Source: Gluconobacter potus (lineage in GTDB: Bacteria; Pseudomonadota; Alphaproteobacteria; Acetobacterales; Acetobacteraceae). Taken from it: DNA of 64,000 bases. This document shows positions 32,767 through 42,028 of the stretch, piece by piece (position 1 is the first letter of the stretch; every line of letters starts with the position of its first letter). The stretch covers positions 248,001 through 312,000 of the forward strand of contig NZ_JABCQF010000002.1 of assembly GCF_015244705.1 (NCBI RefSeq), read 5' to 3'. The position numbers and the translations under genes are program-made. The notes beneath the pieces were generated by a model that saw nothing but the letters and a program-made list of their open reading frames with translations, did no database searches and was not told the origin of the DNA.

Positions 32767-34170
32767 TCAGGCTTTCGGCGGCGTGATGTTGGGGCGGAGC
32801 ATCAGGCGCGGATCGGCGAAACGGTCATACTCTTCGGATGTCATGAACCCGAGTTCCAGCGCGGCTTCACGCGGACTCAGACCCTTTTCCATGGCGTGAT
32901 GCGCGACCTGTGAGGCGCGGTCATAGCCGATGGCTGGAGACAGGGCCGTGACGAGGACGAGCGAGCGTTCCAGATCCTGCTTGAGCTTGTCGGTATTGGC
33001 TTTCGTGCCTTCGACGAGGAAGCGGCGGAAGTTTTCCGATCCGTCATGCAGAAGGGTGATGCCCTGCATGATGTTGTGGATCATGAGCGGCTTGTAGACA
33101 TTCATGTCCAGCATGCCTGCCGCACCACCGAGGCCAACGGCAACGTCATTGCTCATGACCTGAAGGGCCAGCATGGCCAGCGCTTCCGCCTGCGTCGGAT
33201 TGATCTTGCCCGGCATGATGGAGGAGCCGGGCTCGTTCTCCGGCAGGTGCAACTCGCCCAGACCGGCGCGTGGGCCGCAGGCGAGCAGGCGGATGTCGTT
33301 GGCGATCTTGAACAGGCTGCCCGCTGTCGTCCGCAGGGCACCGGACAGATGCACCAGCGCGTCATGCGCGCCCTGAAGCGCGAACTTGTTTTCGCCAGCC
33401 GTGAAGCCGAGGCCGGTCAGGCGGGCGATTTCCGCACAGGCGCGACGGTCGAAGCCTTCGTCCGTGCTGACGCCGGTACCGAGTGCCGTGCCACCCAGAG
33501 CGAGGGGAAACAGACCATCACGGGCCTGTTCCAGACGGGCGATATTGTCCGTCAGCATCCCGGCATAGCCGTGCCATTCCTGACCCAGCGTGATGGGAAC
33601 GGCGTCCTGAAGATGGGTGCGGCCGACCTTGACCAGATCGCGCCATTCTTCAGCCTTGGTGGCCATCGCGTCGCGCAGGCGCATCAGGGCGGGGATGAGG
33701 CGGCGATGCGTGCCGAGAACGGCCGCGATGTGCATGGCGGTCGGGAAGTTGCAGTTGGTGGACTGCGACATGTTGACGTGATCGTTCGGGTGCAGCGGTG
33801 TCTTGCTGCCGAGCGGATTGCCGGTGATCTGGCAGCCGCGGTTTGCGATGACCTCGTTGACGTTCATGTTGAACTGCGTGCCCGAGCCCGTCATCCAGAC
33901 ATGAAGCGGGAACATCCGGTCATGCTCGCCCTTCGTGATCTCGTCACAGACGGTATGGATCAGATCCGCGCGCTCCTGCGACAGGCGACCGCTCGCGGCA
34001 TTGGCCGTGGCACAGGCGCGCTTCATGATCGCATAGGCTTCGATCATCTCACGCGGCATCAGTTCGCGGCCGATGCTGAAATATTTCAGGGAGCGCTGGG
34101 TCTGCGCGCCCCACAGCACATCGTCAGCAACTTCGATCGGGCCCATGCCATCGGTTTCGGTACGGCTCAT
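32767..34170 (-). CDS. fumC: Fumarate hydratase, class II
   Basis: 467 residues, the standard length. It converts fumarate and malate into each other without an Fe-S cluster. Visible are the substrate-site [18 protein letters not shown], the [12 protein letters not shown] stretch, [10 protein letters not shown] with the catalytic His, and the family signature [10 protein letters not shown] with the catalytic Ser loop. Acetic acid bacteria of this genus have an incomplete TCA cycle, so it probably serves biosynthesis and malate/fumarate balance. The start at ATG 34170 has an AGGAA box that is rather far (about 16 bases). A monocistron ended by a 15-bp hairpin. Confidence 0.97.
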   Translation of the reverse strand: MSRTETDGMGPIEVADDVLWGAQTQRSLKYFSIGRELMPREMIEAYAIMKRACATANAASGRLSQERADLIHTVCDEITKGEHDRMFPLHVWMTGSGTQFNMNVNEVIANRGCQITGNPLGSKTPLHPNDHVNMSQSTNCNFPTAMHIAAVLGTHRRLIPALMRLRDAMATKAEEWRDLVKVGRTHLQDAVPITLGQEWHGYAGMLTDNIARLEQARDGLFPLALGGTALGTGVSTDEGFDRRACAEIARLTGLGFTAGENKFALQGAHDALVHLSGALRTTAGSLFKIANDIRLLACGPRAGLGELHLPENEPGSSIMPGKINPTQAEALAMLALQVMSNDVAVGLGGAAGMLDMNVYKPLMIHNIMQGITLLHDGSENFRRFLVEGTKANTDKLKQDLERSLVLVTALSPAIGYDRASQVAHHAMEKGLSPREAALELGFMTSEEYDRFADPRLMLRPNITPPKA

Positions 34171-34295
34171 TGTCTGTTTTCGGCTTTCCTGCGGGTGATC
34201 CGGCTCATTCCACGGGGGAAATTATCGCACAATTGCCGCAGGACAAAGGAAGACAGCCATAGAAAATCCGGATATCGCCACAGGCCGCGTGGGGT

Positions 34296-35192
34296 TCAGG
34301 ACTCCACGGTCTGGGCGACCGGATGGCGGCCATAGGTGTTGGTCAGGATCACCCCGGCCATCACGACCGCGCCGCCGATCAGGGTGCGCAGGGACGGAAC
34401 CTCATTGGTGAGGAGATAGGCCAGAACCATCGTGACGGGCGGCAGCAGGTAAAGCAGGGCTGCACCGCGCGAGGCGCCGAGATGCCCGATGACGAAGCCC
34501 CAGGCGGCATAGCCGAAAGCCGCCGGGAAAATGCCGAGTTCAAGCACTGCGGCCTGACCCTGCCATGAGGCGCGGGAGAAGCTCGTGAGGCCCTGTGGCA
34601 GCCATGGGGTCAGGAAAATCGCGCCTGAAATCAGGACATAGGCGATTGTCGGGAGCGCTCCGTAGCGGCGGATCAGGCCTTTCTGAAGGATCGTGTAGAA
34701 CGCTGCGCAGACGGCCGCGCCGAAGACCAGTGTCGCGCCTGAGCCGAAGGAAAGGCCACCGCTCTGTCCCTTTGCGATGAGGGCGACGCCGCTGAAACTC
34801 AGGATCGATCCGGCCCAGCCCCAGCGGGACATGCGTTCGCCGAGGAATACCATGGCCAGAAGGCCCGCCATGAGGGGGGCTGCGCTGATGAGAAGGCTGG
34901 CCGCACCGGATGAGACGGTCATTTCGCCGCAGTTGAACAGGATGTTGTAGACCGTGATCCCGATGATCCCGCAGGCCAGGATCTGCGGAATATCCGTCAG
35001 TTCCGGGCGGCGGGGACGCTTCCACAGCAGCCACAGCGCCGCCATGACGGCCGCGACGGCATAGCGCAATGCGGCCAAGGGCACGGGGGCAAGGTCATGC
35101 AAGGCAATCCGGACGACGGGATAGGCGCTCGCCCAGGACAGGATGGCCACGGCGACGAAGAATGGCAGAAAACGCCCGGGAGGATGTGTCAT
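34296..35192 (-). CDS. EamA-family (DMT) transporter
   Basis: 298 residues, ten membrane segments in two EamA repeats (about 15-145 and 155-285). Typical features are SWASAYPVVRIALHDLAPVPLAALRY in segment 1-2 and EVPSLRTLIGGAVVMAGVIL at the end. Family members export amino acids or other metabolites, or take up sugars. The substrate cannot be inferred. The ribosome site before ATG 35192 is weak. It is divergent from nothing close and separated from fumC by 125 bases without features. Confidence 0.9.
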   Translation of the reverse strand: MTHPPGRFLPFFVAVAILSWASAYPVVRIALHDLAPVPLAALRYAVAAVMAALWLLWKRPRRPELTDIPQILACGIIGITVYNILFNCGEMTVSSGAASLLISAAPLMAGLLAMVFLGERMSRWGWAGSILSFSGVALIAKGQSGGLSFGSGATLVFGAAVCAAFYTILQKGLIRRYGALPTIAYVLISGAIFLTPWLPQGLTSFSRASWQGQAAVLELGIFPAAFGYAAWGFVIGHLGASRGAALLYLLPPVTMVLAYLLTNEVPSLRTLIGGAVVMAGVILTNTYGRHPVAQTVES

Positions 35193-35246
35193 TCATGCCC
35201 ATTAGCAGGAATGTTCCGCAGGCGGGAAGAGTGCCGGATTCTGGCA

Positions 35247-35265
35247 GGCGGGATCGGATCCCGCC
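35247..35265 (-). terminator. 8-bp hairpin after the ccm operon
   Basis: Perfect arms 35247-35254 and 35258-35265 with a three-base loop, 16 bases past the last gene of the ccm operon on the minus strand. No T run. Confidence 0.4.
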
Positions 35266-35280
35266 GTGCATCCTGTGCCG

Positions 35281-35562
35281 TTATTTCAGCCAGCGGTCGC
35301 CGCTGAAACGGTTGTGGGAGAAGAGAAAACCAGCCACCAGCCCGATGGCGGCGAACATGATCGTCCATAGCGAGATCGGCAGCAGCAGGGTCGAGAGCGC
35401 CGCGAGCAGGACCATTCCGGCGAAGGCGCAGACGGCGGATTCCAGGACGCGCGGACCGTAATGGCGTTCAGCCCCGCAACTGGGGCATTTTTCCGAGGTC
35501 GGGCGCATGGGCTGGCGGCAGACGGGGCACAGCGCGATGGCGTTGGCTTCGGGTTTTCTCAC
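35281..35562 (-). CDS. Zinc-ribbon membrane protein at the end of the ccm operon
   Basis: 93 residues from GTG 35562, with AGGAG eleven bases upstream. The N-terminus has two CxxC knuckles (ALCPVCRQPM and KCPSCGAERHYG), a small zinc ribbon, followed by two membrane segments (about 42-62 and 65-82). No named family. The start overlaps the ccmI stop by four bases (GTGA), so it is translated with the cytochrome c maturation genes. It may help in heme or apocytochrome handling or may simply be a passenger. Confidence 0.8.
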   Translation of the reverse strand: MRKPEANAIALCPVCRQPMRPTSEKCPSCGAERHYGPRVLESAVCAFAGMVLLAALSTLLLPISLWTIMFAAIGLVAGFLFSHNRFSGDRWLK

Positions 35563-36299
35563 TGACCGTTATTCTCCTGATGTTCGCCGACCGCGATACG
35601 CGCTTCCACGGCCATACGCCAGGGCGCATCGGCCGGTGCCGCTGCCAGGGCGCGGCGATAGAGGTCAAGGCTCTCACCAGAGATATGGCTGCCATTGCGA
35701 CTTTCAAGTTCGGCGAGGCGGATGGCGAGTTCGGGCTCGAAATGCGCGTCGAGCGCGGCTTTCCAGTCCCGGATCGCCTCATCCGTCATGCCGGATCTTG
35801 CTTCGATCTGCCCCAGAAGGAAATGTCCGGTCGCATAGGTCGGTGAACCGGGGGGAATGGTGGAGACCTGGGTCTGGAGCTTGTGGATCATCTGCAGGCC
35901 CTTCGCGTCCGGGCCCGTCTGCCGTCCGCTCAGGGGCTGGGGCGGCAGGGAGGGGTGACCGTTGACGATATAGAGCGCGAAGGCCAGCACGGGAATGCCG
36001 ATCCCGACGGCTGCGACCGGCAGGGCGCGGCTGCGTTTTGCGGGCTCGGCGTTCAGGTCCTCGACGGCGGCTTCGCCATCCGTGGCCAGCAGGCGGCGCT
36101 GAACTTCCAGACGGGCGGCCTGATATTCCTCGTCATTGATCAGGGCGAGGGCGTGGTCGCGCTCCAGATCGCCGAGTTGTCCGCGATAGAGGGCGAGAGC
36201 GGAGTCACGGGCGTTCACGCGCCGGCGCAGGGTGCGCAGCCCCAGAAATGCGGGACACAGGGCCACCGCCGCGATTATCAGGATTCCCAACCAGAACAA
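35559..36299 (-). CDS. ccmI: Cytochrome c maturation protein CcmI
   Basis: 246 residues. A membrane segment (2-22) is followed by the CcmI N-terminal helix-pair (LGDLERDHALALINDEEYQAARLEVQRRLLA), a second membrane segment near residue 95, and a periplasmic TPR region (about 125-240) that binds the C-terminal helix of apocytochrome c. The start is TTG 36299, just after the ccmH stop, with GGGAG upstream. It is shorter than the E. coli CcmH fusion because CcmH is separate. It passes apocytochrome to the CcmF/CcmH ligation complex. Confidence 0.9.
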   Translation of the reverse strand: MFWLGILIIAAVALCPAFLGLRTLRRRVNARDSALALYRGQLGDLERDHALALINDEEYQAARLEVQRRLLATDGEAAVEDLNAEPAKRSRALPVAAVGIGIPVLAFALYIVNGHPSLPPQPLSGRQTGPDAKGLQMIHKLQTQVSTIPPGSPTYATGHFLLGQIEARSGMTDEAIRDWKAALDAHFEPELAIRLAELESRNGSHISGESLDLYRRALAAAPADAPWRMAVEARIAVGEHQENNGQ

Positions 36300-36304
36300 A
36301 AAGT

Positions 36305-36775
36305 CTACTCCCGGCCCGAAAGGGCATCCAGACGCGCGCGCTCGTCATCCGTGAGCGGCGCAGGCGTGACGACGGTGCGGCGTTTGGTCGCACGCCATGC
36401 AATGACAAGTCCAGCCACCAGCGCGAGCGCCGGCATCAGCCAGAGCAGGGCAGTGGACCATGAAAACTGTGGGGCCAGACGGATGAACTCGCCGTAGCGT
36501 TCGGTCATCCAGTCCATGATCTGCTGATCGGACTTGCCGGCCGAGACCTGCTCGCGCACGACCTTGCGCAGATCGCGGGCGAGGGGGGCGCTGCTGTCCT
36601 CGATGCTCTCGTTCTGACAGACGAGGCAGCGCAGATGCGCGCCAATGGCTTCGGCCCGCTTTTCCTGGGCCGGGTTCGGCAGCATCTCGGCAGGGTCATC
36701 CACGGCGAGGGCCACGCCACCGCCGATCAGGCCAGCCGCGAGCAGCAGGGCCGGGAAGCGTCTGGAGGCCTTCAT
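36305..36775 (-). CDS. ccmH: Cytochrome c maturation protein CcmH
   Basis: 156 residues. Signal peptide (1-24), the redox motif LRCLVCQN of the CcmH/CycL family, then a C-terminal membrane segment (about 105-127). It reduces apocytochrome CxxCH cysteines in the periplasm together with CcmG so that heme can be attached. ATG 36775 overlaps the ccmG stop by four bases. Confidence 0.95.
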   Translation of the reverse strand: MKASRRFPALLLAAGLIGGGVALAVDDPAEMLPNPAQEKRAEAIGAHLRCLVCQNESIEDSSAPLARDLRKVVREQVSAGKSDQQIMDWMTERYGEFIRLAPQFSWSTALLWLMPALALVAGLVIAWRATKRRTVVTPAPLTDDERARLDALSGRE

Positions 36776-37326
36776 AGTCCGGCCAGCCTCGGGCGGATTT
36801 CCGCCTCGTAGATCTGGGGATCGAGGGCGGCGCTGCCGTGCCAGATGATCCGGCCGCCCGGTGCGACCAGAAAGCTCTCGGGCACGCCGGTCACGCCCCA
36901 GTCGATCGCGACGCGACCATGACGGTCCGATGCAACGCGGGCATAGGGGGAGCCGTCACGCTGGACGAAGCCGGCCGCGTTCTCGGGCTTGTCTTCATAG
37001 GCGATGCCCCAGATCGGCATATTGCGCGAAATGGCGCGCAGGCCGGGCATTTCCGCCACGCAGGGGATGCACCATGAGGCAAAGAAATTGACCAGAACCG
37101 GGCGGTGCTGGGCTTTGAGTTCCGCATCCGTGAAGCCGTCGCCAAGACCCGGGAGGCCGGGCATGGCGAAGCTTGGGATGGGCTTGCCGACATTGGGGTT
37201 CTTGATGGCGCGCGGGTCGAAGGCGCCGCTGCGCATGTCGCTCAGCATCCGCCAGAAGCCGACGCCGAGGACGCCTGCGCCGATGATGGGGACGGCCGTG
37301 AGGATGCCTCGTCGTGTTGCGTTCAT
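36772..37326 (-). CDS. ccmG: Periplasmic thiol:disulfide protein CcmG/DsbE
   Basis: 184 residues. An N-terminal membrane anchor (about 8-26) is followed by a thioredoxin fold with active site FFASWCIPCVAEMPG and the cis-Pro loop GVTGVPESF typical of CcmG. It keeps CcmH and apocytochrome c reduced in the oxidising periplasm. It lies 12 bases after ccmF and overlaps ccmH. Confidence 0.95.
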   Translation of the reverse strand: MNATRRGILTAVPIIGAGVLGVGFWRMLSDMRSGAFDPRAIKNPNVGKPIPSFAMPGLPGLGDGFTDAELKAQHRPVLVNFFASWCIPCVAEMPGLRAISRNMPIWGIAYEDKPENAAGFVQRDGSPYARVASDRHGRVAIDWGVTGVPESFLVAPGGRIIWHGSAALDPQIYEAEIRPRLAGL

Positions 37327-37338
37327 GTCCCTCTCTCC

Positions 37339-39318
37339 TCAGGCACGGGCCATGTTGCGGGCGGCGGCGCGCTTGGGGGCGCCGATCCGCATCCGGCGGT
37401 CAGACAGCGAGAACGCGCCGCCGATGGCCATGACCAGTCCGCCCAGCCACATCCAGGGTGCGAGCGGATTGCGGTGCAGGCGCAGGACATAGGTCGTGTC
37501 CTTGCCCGTGCCGTGCCGGTCACCGACCACGCCGTACAGATCGGTGATGAAATTGGTGTGGATGGCGACTTCGGTCGTGGTCTGGCTCTGCGTCGTGAAG
37601 TCGCGCTTTTCGGGGTGCAGGATCGTCACAAGCTTGCCGTTGTGGCGGATGGCGATGTCAGCCTGCATGGCCTTGTAGTTCGGGCCGATATAGTCGTGTA
37701 CGTCCAGCAGGGTCCAGTCGTCGCCAGCCAGCGAACGGGTCTCGCCGATATGGACTTCGACAATGGCGTGCTGCGCCTGCGACATGCCGCACAGGCCGAG
37801 CACGGTGATGCCTGCGCCGATATGGGCAAGAGCCGCGCCCCAGCTTGAGCGCGGCAAGTGTTTCATGCGTTCCCACACGCCCTGTGCGGAGGTGTGGCCA
37901 ATGCCGATCCGGCGCAGGACGTCAGACGCGGAGGCTGCGATGACCCAGATGGCCAGCGCACCGCAGGCGATGGGCAGGACACCGGAGAGCTTCCAGAAGC
38001 ACAGAACCAGTCCGATCGCGGCGATGCCGGCGGCGGCATAGAGATGCGAGAAGGTCCGGGCGAGCTGGGCGCGTTTCCACGGCAGGGCCGTACCGACACC
38101 CATGGCCAGCAGGAGCGGCAGGGTCAGCGGGATCGTGGCGGCGTCAAAGAACGGCTTGCCGACGGAAATGGTGCGTCCGGCCAGAAGCTGCATGAAGGGC
38201 GGGTACATCGTGCCTGTCACGACGACAGCGCAGATCGAGCAGAGCAGGATGTTGTTCAGGACCAGCGACCCTTCACGCGAGATCGGCGAGAACAGGCCGG
38301 TCGAGGTGAGGGACGGCGCGCGCCACGCGAACAGGGCGAGCGAGCCGCCGATGACGATGGCGAGCAGGGCCAGGATGAACACGCCACGGGCGGGATCATT
38401 GGCAAAGGCGTGGACCGAGTTCAGGATACCCGAGCGCACGAGGAACGTACCCGACAGCGAGAACGAGAAGGTCGCGATGGCCAGCAGGACCGTCCAGATC
38501 TTCAGGCCTTCGCGCTTTTCCACGACGATGGCGGAATGCACGAGCGCCGTGCCCGTCAGCCAGGGGATAAGGGAGGCGTTTTCCACCGGATCCCAGAACC
38601 AGTATCCGCCCCAGCCCAGCACGTAATAGGACCACCAGGAACCGAGCGCGATACCACAGGTCAGGAAGCACCAGGCCGCAACGGCCCAGGGACGGACCCA
38701 GCGGCCCCATGCGGCATCGACGCGGCCTTCGATCAGGGCGGCGACGGCAAACGCGAAGGGGACGGCGAAACCGACATAGCCGGTGTAGAGAATAGGGGGA
38801 TGGAAGGCGAGGCCCGGGTCCTGAAGGAGCGGGTTCATGCCCTGACCGTCCATCGGTGCGGGGAAAACGCGGTCGAACGGGTCGGATGTCAGAAGGCAGA
38901 ACATCTGGAACCCGGCGGAGACGCCGCCGAGAATGGCCAGAACGCGTCCGCGCAGGATGTCTGGCAGGTTACGGCCAAACAGCGAAACCGCACCGCCGCA
39001 GACAGCGAGGATCAGCGTCCAGAGCAGAACGGAGCCTTCGTGGTTTCCCCAGACGCCGGTGATCTTATACAGCAGCGGCTTGGAGACGGCGGAGTTCGCC
39101 GCGACGTTCTGGACCGAGAAGTCGTCGCTGACGGCGCACATGATAAGGCACAGGAACGAATAGCCCAGCGCGATGAGCTGCGAGACCGCGAGATAGGGGG
39201 CTAGCCCCACGAGACGGGCATCGCGGCGGTTTGCGCCCCAGAGCGGGACGGCGAACTGCACGAGGGCGAGCACGCAGGCGAGGGCCAGGGCGAAATGGCC
39301 CTGTTCAGGTCCGAACAT
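37339..39318 (-). CDS. ccmF: Heme lyase subunit CcmF
   Basis: 659 residues with about fifteen membrane segments. The WWD heme-handling domain is clear (WGGYWFWDPVENASLIPWL). WGNHEGSVLLW and the HPPILYTGYVGF segment give the conserved His pairs that hold the membrane heme. It takes heme from CcmE and joins it to apocytochrome c with CcmH and CcmI. Part of the ccmCDEFGHI operon, seven bases after ccmE. Confidence 0.97.
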   Translation of the reverse strand: MFGPEQGHFALALACVLALVQFAVPLWGANRRDARLVGLAPYLAVSQLIALGYSFLCLIMCAVSDDFSVQNVAANSAVSKPLLYKITGVWGNHEGSVLLWTLILAVCGGAVSLFGRNLPDILRGRVLAILGGVSAGFQMFCLLTSDPFDRVFPAPMDGQGMNPLLQDPGLAFHPPILYTGYVGFAVPFAFAVAALIEGRVDAAWGRWVRPWAVAAWCFLTCGIALGSWWSYYVLGWGGYWFWDPVENASLIPWLTGTALVHSAIVVEKREGLKIWTVLLAIATFSFSLSGTFLVRSGILNSVHAFANDPARGVFILALLAIVIGGSLALFAWRAPSLTSTGLFSPISREGSLVLNNILLCSICAVVVTGTMYPPFMQLLAGRTISVGKPFFDAATIPLTLPLLLAMGVGTALPWKRAQLARTFSHLYAAAGIAAIGLVLCFWKLSGVLPIACGALAIWVIAASASDVLRRIGIGHTSAQGVWERMKHLPRSSWGAALAHIGAGITVLGLCGMSQAQHAIVEVHIGETRSLAGDDWTLLDVHDYIGPNYKAMQADIAIRHNGKLVTILHPEKRDFTTQSQTTTEVAIHTNFITDLYGVVGDRHGTGKDTTYVLRLHRNPLAPWMWLGGLVMAIGGAFSLSDRRMRIGAPKRAAARNMARA

Positions 39319-39325
39319 CAGGCGG

Positions 39326-39829
39326 TCAGCCCCCTGCTTTCTTTGCGGTCATGGTGTCCCAGCTCGACGCGTCCGGCGCCTTGCCGAAGCGCGGGTCCCA
39401 CTTGCCGGTGCGCTTGAGTTCGTCCGCGACTTCCTTGGGCATGTAGGTCTCGTCATGCTTGGCGAGGACTTCGCTGGCCGTGAAGCCGCCGTTCTTCTGG
39501 ACGGTGCCGAGGGCCACGACGCTCTGCCCTTCGCGGAACAGGTCGGGGAGGATGCCGGTGTAATGGACCTCGACCGCGGCCTGTCCGTCCGTCACCTGAA
39601 AGGCGTTCACGGGGGTGCCGTTCTCGTTGATGCGGTGCAGGCTGCCGGCCATGACCATGCCGCCGAGGCGGATGGTGCGGTCTGGCGAAGGTGGGTTGGC
39701 CTTCACCTGCGACGGCGCCATGAAAAACACGATATTGGACGAGAACGCCCGCAGGGTCAGGGCGGCGGCAGAGCCGACACAGGCCAGGCAGGCGATGACG
39801 ATCCAGAGGCGACGGGTCTTGCGGGTCAT
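39326..39829 (-). CDS. ccmE: Heme chaperone CcmE
   Basis: 167 residues. One N-terminal membrane anchor (8-29), then an OB-fold periplasmic domain ending in AKHDETYMP, whose His binds heme covalently and whose Tyr is the axial ligand. It carries heme from the CcmC complex to CcmF. A flexible charged tail follows. It overlaps ccmD by four bases. Confidence 0.97.
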   Translation of the reverse strand: MTRKTRRLWIVIACLACVGSAAALTLRAFSSNIVFFMAPSQVKANPPSPDRTIRLGGMVMAGSLHRINENGTPVNAFQVTDGQAAVEVHYTGILPDLFREGQSVVALGTVQKNGGFTASEVLAKHDETYMPKEVADELKRTGKWDPRFGKAPDASSWDTMTAKKAGG

Positions 39830-39993
39830 GATGCTGACCTTTCACGACGGCGGGCATGGCCTTCAACGGCGGCCAGACGGGCCTTGGATTTCCGCAGGCG
39901 CAGGGCGGCGCCGAGACCGAGGACGACCGAGCAGCCCAGCGTCAGGGCATAGGATGCCGCGATATAGGGCCAGTGGTTCGGGAGATGCATCAT
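39826..39993 (-). CDS. ccmD: Heme exporter protein CcmD, small
   Basis: 55 residues. The N-terminal HWPYIAASYALTLGC and one membrane segment (about 10-32) followed by a basic tail (LRLRKSKAR) fit CcmD, which holds CcmC and CcmE together and helps release heme-loaded CcmE. ATG 39993 overlaps the ccmC stop (ATGA), and its stop overlaps the ccmE start. Confidence 0.9.
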   Translation of the reverse strand: MMHLPNHWPYIAASYALTLGCSVVLGLGAALRLRKSKARLAAVEGHARRRERSAS

Positions 39994-40751
39994 GCGACTT
40001 GACTGTCCCTGCGGTCGAGGCGCGAACGGGCCAGAAGCTGGCGCGCGCGGCTTTCATGGATGGCGGCGCTGAGCCGGGTGAAGATGACGGCCGCGACACC
40101 GAGCGTAAAGCCGATCGTGGTGATCAGCAGCGGCCAGAGCATCATCATGGACATGGTGGGGGCGCCGGTCAGGGTAATGCTGTCGGGCTGGTGCAGGGTG
40201 TTCCACCACTGGACGCTGAACTTGATGATCGGCAGGTCGATCACGCCGGCCAGGGCGAGGATCGCCGCGGCGCGCTGGCCCCGGGCCGGTTCATCGAAAG
40301 CGCGGATCAGGGCGATATGGCCCAGATACAGGAAGAACAGCACCAGCATCGACGTCAGGCGGGCGTCCCACACCCACCATGTGCCCCACATCGGCTCGCC
40401 CCAGAGCGAGCCCGTAATCAGGCACAGGGCAGCGGCGCAGGCACCAACGGGGCCGATTTCGATGGCGGCGAGATCCGCCAGCGGATGGCGCCAGACCAGC
40501 GAGAGTACGCCGCAGATCGCAAGCCCGAGGTAGCAGGACGAGGCCAGCCAGGCCATCGGGACATGCACATACATGATGCGGACGGTGTCGCCCTGCTGCC
40601 AGTCAGCCGGGGCGATGAACAGGCCCCAGATGACGCCAACGACTAGGAAAAGGATGGCGCCACTGCTCAGCCAGGGCAGGAGCGCATGCGCCAGACGCAG
40701 GAACTGCCCCGGATTGGCATAGCGATGGAGCAGGTTGGGGGTAGGGCGCAC
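39990..40751 (-). CDS. ccmC: Heme transporter subunit CcmC
   Basis: About 253 residues, six membrane segments. The WWD domain reads WGTWWVWDARLTS, and flanking His residues complete the heme site that loads CcmE. I place the start at GTG 40751 (GAGG eleven bases upstream), because the protein then begins close to the family-typical LLHRYANPGQFLRLA. A TTG at 40817 adds 22 residues but has no ribosome site. It is the first gene of the operon. ccmA and ccmB, which usually precede it, are not in this window. Confidence 0.93.
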   Translation of the reverse strand: MRPTPNLLHRYANPGQFLRLAHALLPWLSSGAILFLVVGVIWGLFIAPADWQQGDTVRIMYVHVPMAWLASSCYLGLAICGVLSLVWRHPLADLAAIEIGPVGACAAALCLITGSLWGEPMWGTWWVWDARLTSMLVLFFLYLGHIALIRAFDEPARGQRAAAILALAGVIDLPIIKFSVQWWNTLHQPDSITLTGAPTMSMMMLWPLLITTIGFTLGVAAVIFTRLSAAIHESRARQLLARSRLDRRDSQVA

Positions 40752-40925
40752 AGGGACACGGACCTCGGCAGATTGGCAACTCGGCGATTGGTTCCCCTTT
40801 GAAATAGTCCGAAGCAATCATATTCGGAAGAGGCGCGTTGTCCCATTGTTCCGATCACTGTTATCACGTTTCACGGAAATGAGCGGTAAATGCCTCTGTA
40901 AATGCCCTTGGGGCGGGAGTGAAAT

Positions 40926-41342
40926 GTGGCTTTCTGGCTGGTGAAATCGGAACCCGAGGCCTTCTCGTGGACACAGCAGGTCGATCATGGTGTCGAGCCG
41001 TGGACGGGGGTGCGCAACTATCAGGCGCGCAACAACCTCTCGGCCATGAAAAATGGCGATCTGGCGCTTTTTTACCACTCCGTCAGCGAAAAACGCATTG
41101 TCGGCGTGGTTGAAGTGGTGCGGGAAGCCTATCCGGACCCGACGGCGGATGATCCGCGCTGGGTCTGTGTGGATGTGAAGGCGATGGGGGCGTTTGCCCA
41201 TCCCGTGAGCCTGGCCGGCATCAAGGCTGATCCGGATCTGGCGGAAATGGCGTTGTTGAAGCAGTCCAGACTGTCCGTGGCCCCGGTGACAGACGGGGAG
41301 TTCCGCCACCTGACGCAGATCGGGGGCTGGACGCGCCCCTGA
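40926..41342 (+). CDS. EVE-domain protein
   Basis: 138 residues, a single EVE (PUA-like) domain. The signature start AFWLVKSEPEAFSW and the later GVRNYQARNNL and KNGDLALFYHS are as in thymocyte nuclear protein 1 and bacterial relatives, which bind modified bases in nucleic acid. It starts at GTG 40926 with GGGAG six bases before. It diverges from ccmC and is probably a monocistron. The natural ligand is unknown. Confidence 0.93.
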   Translation: MAFWLVKSEPEAFSWTQQVDHGVEPWTGVRNYQARNNLSAMKNGDLALFYHSVSEKRIVGVVEVVREAYPDPTADDPRWVCVDVKAMGAFAHPVSLAGIKADPDLAEMALLKQSRLSVAPVTDGEFRHLTQIGGWTRP

Positions 41343-41353
41343 GAGACGCCGTC

Positions 41354-41887
41354 TTAGTGAATGGCGGAGGAGTCGCCGTTCACGAGCATGTTCGTCTGGC
41401 CGTTGACCGGATGGCCGGCGTAGCTCGTCGGGGAGTCTTCGTCTTCATACGGTGACTGAACGGGGGCGTTGAACTTCACGGGCATGCCGAACAGCGAGAA
41501 ATGGGACGGCAGGTTGTTGGTTCCGTTGGTCTTCTGCTGGGCGTTCGTACCGGGCATGCCGACCGGAAGATGCGTGCGGACGCGGTCACTGTAGCTGGCG
41601 AGGGCGGTCTCCGAGTCTTCCACTTCCGTATAGCCATGCGGCGGGGGCGGTGCGCCTTCGTCGGGCAGGGCGGACTGCTGGGCCGGCGTCAGGGGCTTGG
41701 CGGGGGCGCCGACGATCTGGCCCGCTGTCGGGCCCATCTGCGGAAGATTGGCCGTGCCGTGTGCGGCACGGTGACGGGTGTGGCCCGAAGGAGAAGAGCT
41801 GGAGGCGGCATGGGCCGAAAAACCGGCCGGGATGAGGAGGCTGGCTGCCAGCGGAGCAGACAGGATCCAGCGCGATAATACGGTCAT
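41354..41887 (-). CDS. Secreted Pro/Ser-rich hypothetical protein
   Basis: 177 residues from ATG 41887, with GAGGAG upstream. Signal peptide (about 1-27, ending FSAHA). The mature part is low-complexity, rich in Pro, Gly, Thr and Asn, with no Cys and no recognised domain. A periplasmic or secreted role is all that can be inferred. It is convergent with the EVE gene (11 bases apart). Confidence 0.75.
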   Translation of the reverse strand: MTVLSRWILSAPLAASLLIPAGFSAHAASSSSPSGHTRHRAAHGTANLPQMGPTAGQIVGAPAKPLTPAQQSALPDEGAPPPPHGYTEVEDSETALASYSDRVRTHLPVGMPGTNAQQKTNGTNNLPSHFSLFGMPVKFNAPVQSPYEDEDSPTSYAGHPVNGQTNMLVNGDSSAIH

Positions 41888-42028
41888 TGTTGTAATTCTC
41901 CTCACCCCGCCGGGGGCGTCCCGGGTAGCGTCACAGAGCCGATATCCCCATGATGGCGCCATGTTAGGATATGAAACCTGCTATCCGGTAAACGGTTTCG
42001 GGTCTTACGAACAGGAGTTTTGATCGTC

